Origin: Numida meleagris
Taxonomy: Eukaryota > Chordata > Aves > Galliformes > Numididae
Reading direction: 5' to 3'
Assembly: GCF_002078875.1 (NCBI RefSeq)
Contig: NC_034411.1
Span: forward strand, 5,235,180-5,299,179
Length of the DNA stretch: 64,000 nt
Below the pieces are notes generated by a model. It worked only from the letters and a program-made list of their open reading frames with translations, did no database searches and was not told the DNA's origin. The position numbers were made by a program, and so were the translations under genes. Each line of letters starts with the position of its first letter. Position 1 is the first letter of the stretch. This document shows, one piece after another, positions 63,225 to 64,000 of this stretch.

Positions 63225-64000
63225 CCATGAGATACACTGCTATTCTTTGCTTTACTAGGCAGTATCACACAACAAATAAATTAAATCTAGATTCTCATTA
63301 GTGAGCAGATTGTTGTGAGAAGATGCATATGTCTGTAAGAGACAGGGAGTATAAGTGGTGTAAGACTAGAAATCCCAGTGAAATATATTCCTTGAAGAAT
63401 GCTTCTGCAATTCTAATGAGTGACATTATCAAGTGTCACCTACATTTGCGTAGGTAGTCAAGATTGATTAATTTTTAGCCAGTCTTCTTTTTCCTTTGCC
63501 AAGCATTCATTGTTCTTTTGTTCATATAGTCAAGCAACGAGTACCTGCCCATTGTTATCTTCATGCTAACTTGAATGTTGCACTGTAATTGAACCTTTTC
63601 TTTAACCTTATCACATGAAAAGCTTGGGTGAATTGAATATCTCTTACATCTTCATTATCCATTATTTATCTTTCAATGCTTAGAAGATGAAACATACCCG
63701 TTGAACTCAACTTGCCTAGAAGATGTGTAAAATTCCAGCATTCTGAGGATTGCTAGTTTAGTCTATTTAGATTCCCACTTACAATGCAGACTACTCATTT
63801 CACATTCATCTCATCCCGCTCTCTGACCACTTCTATGCCTCTCCATCTATGCCATTGCTAAAAATCGCTGGCCTCTTGTAGCCATTGCCGTTGGGTGACT
63901 GCAGCTCTGCTGACATCAATGCCAGTTTTGTCTTTGACTCCTCTAGGTCAGAATTCACTTCATAACCTTTATACTATCTTTGTTGTCTTGGATAAAGAAC
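63225..64000 (+). other. MACROD2 intron sequence to window end
   Basis: Unique AT-rich sequence without any recognised gene, repeat or RNA. The next MACROD2 exon is presumably beyond the window. Confidence 0.5.

Overview
The window looks like avian nuclear DNA. It carries 5'-truncated CR1 LINEs that end in the bird-type 8-bp tail (ATTCTATG/ATTCTGTG repeats) and one ERVL-type solo LTR of the kind common in birds. No open reading frame in it looks like a complete gene. I cannot name the species; a galliform such as chicken would fit.

One protein-coding exon can be recognised. It is a 74-bp exon at 2872-2945 on the + strand, flanked by good splice signals, and it encodes part of the macro domain of MACROD2 (mono-ADP-ribosylhydrolase 2). 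The window is therefore best read as the inside of the MACROD2 gene: about 2.9 kb of the intron before the exon and at least 61 kb of the intron after it. I looked for the next expected macro-domain exon (the one starting VDR-I/V-I-F-C) and did not find it, which fits the very long introns of this gene in vertebrates.

Layout. 1-2871: upstream intron, with a decayed + strand CR1 (752-1420). 2872-2945: MACROD2 exon. 2946-10512: unique intron sequence with a possible conserved non-coding element near 6190-6440 and a GC-richer block near 7640-8450. 10513-11280: small - strand CR1 tail, then a GC- and CpG-richer stretch. 11281-34813: almost repeat-free intron with a tRNA-like SINE-head remnant near 16511-16570 and a candidate alternative last exon at 17551-17724. 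34814-45930: four-part mix of CR1 pieces and unique sequence, including a candidate TATA promoter at 37136 and enhancer-like sequence at 37760-38820. 45931-62724: unique intron with a long pyrimidine tract, a possible decayed LTR near 48760-49060, and a 36-nt candidate cassette exon at 52506-52541. 62725-63224: ERVL-type solo LTR on the - strand. The rest is unique intron sequence.

Recognisable transposable elements add up to only about 2 kb (roughly 3% of the window). The many short open frames elsewhere are what chance gives in 64 kb on six frames; many start at TTG, GTG or CTG. I see no bacterial-type operons, CRISPR arrays or complete RNA genes. The more interesting possibilities are splice-related (candidate hidden exons and recursive-splice-like sites in a giant intron) and regulatory (candidate conserved elements); all of them are inference and need alignment or RNA data.
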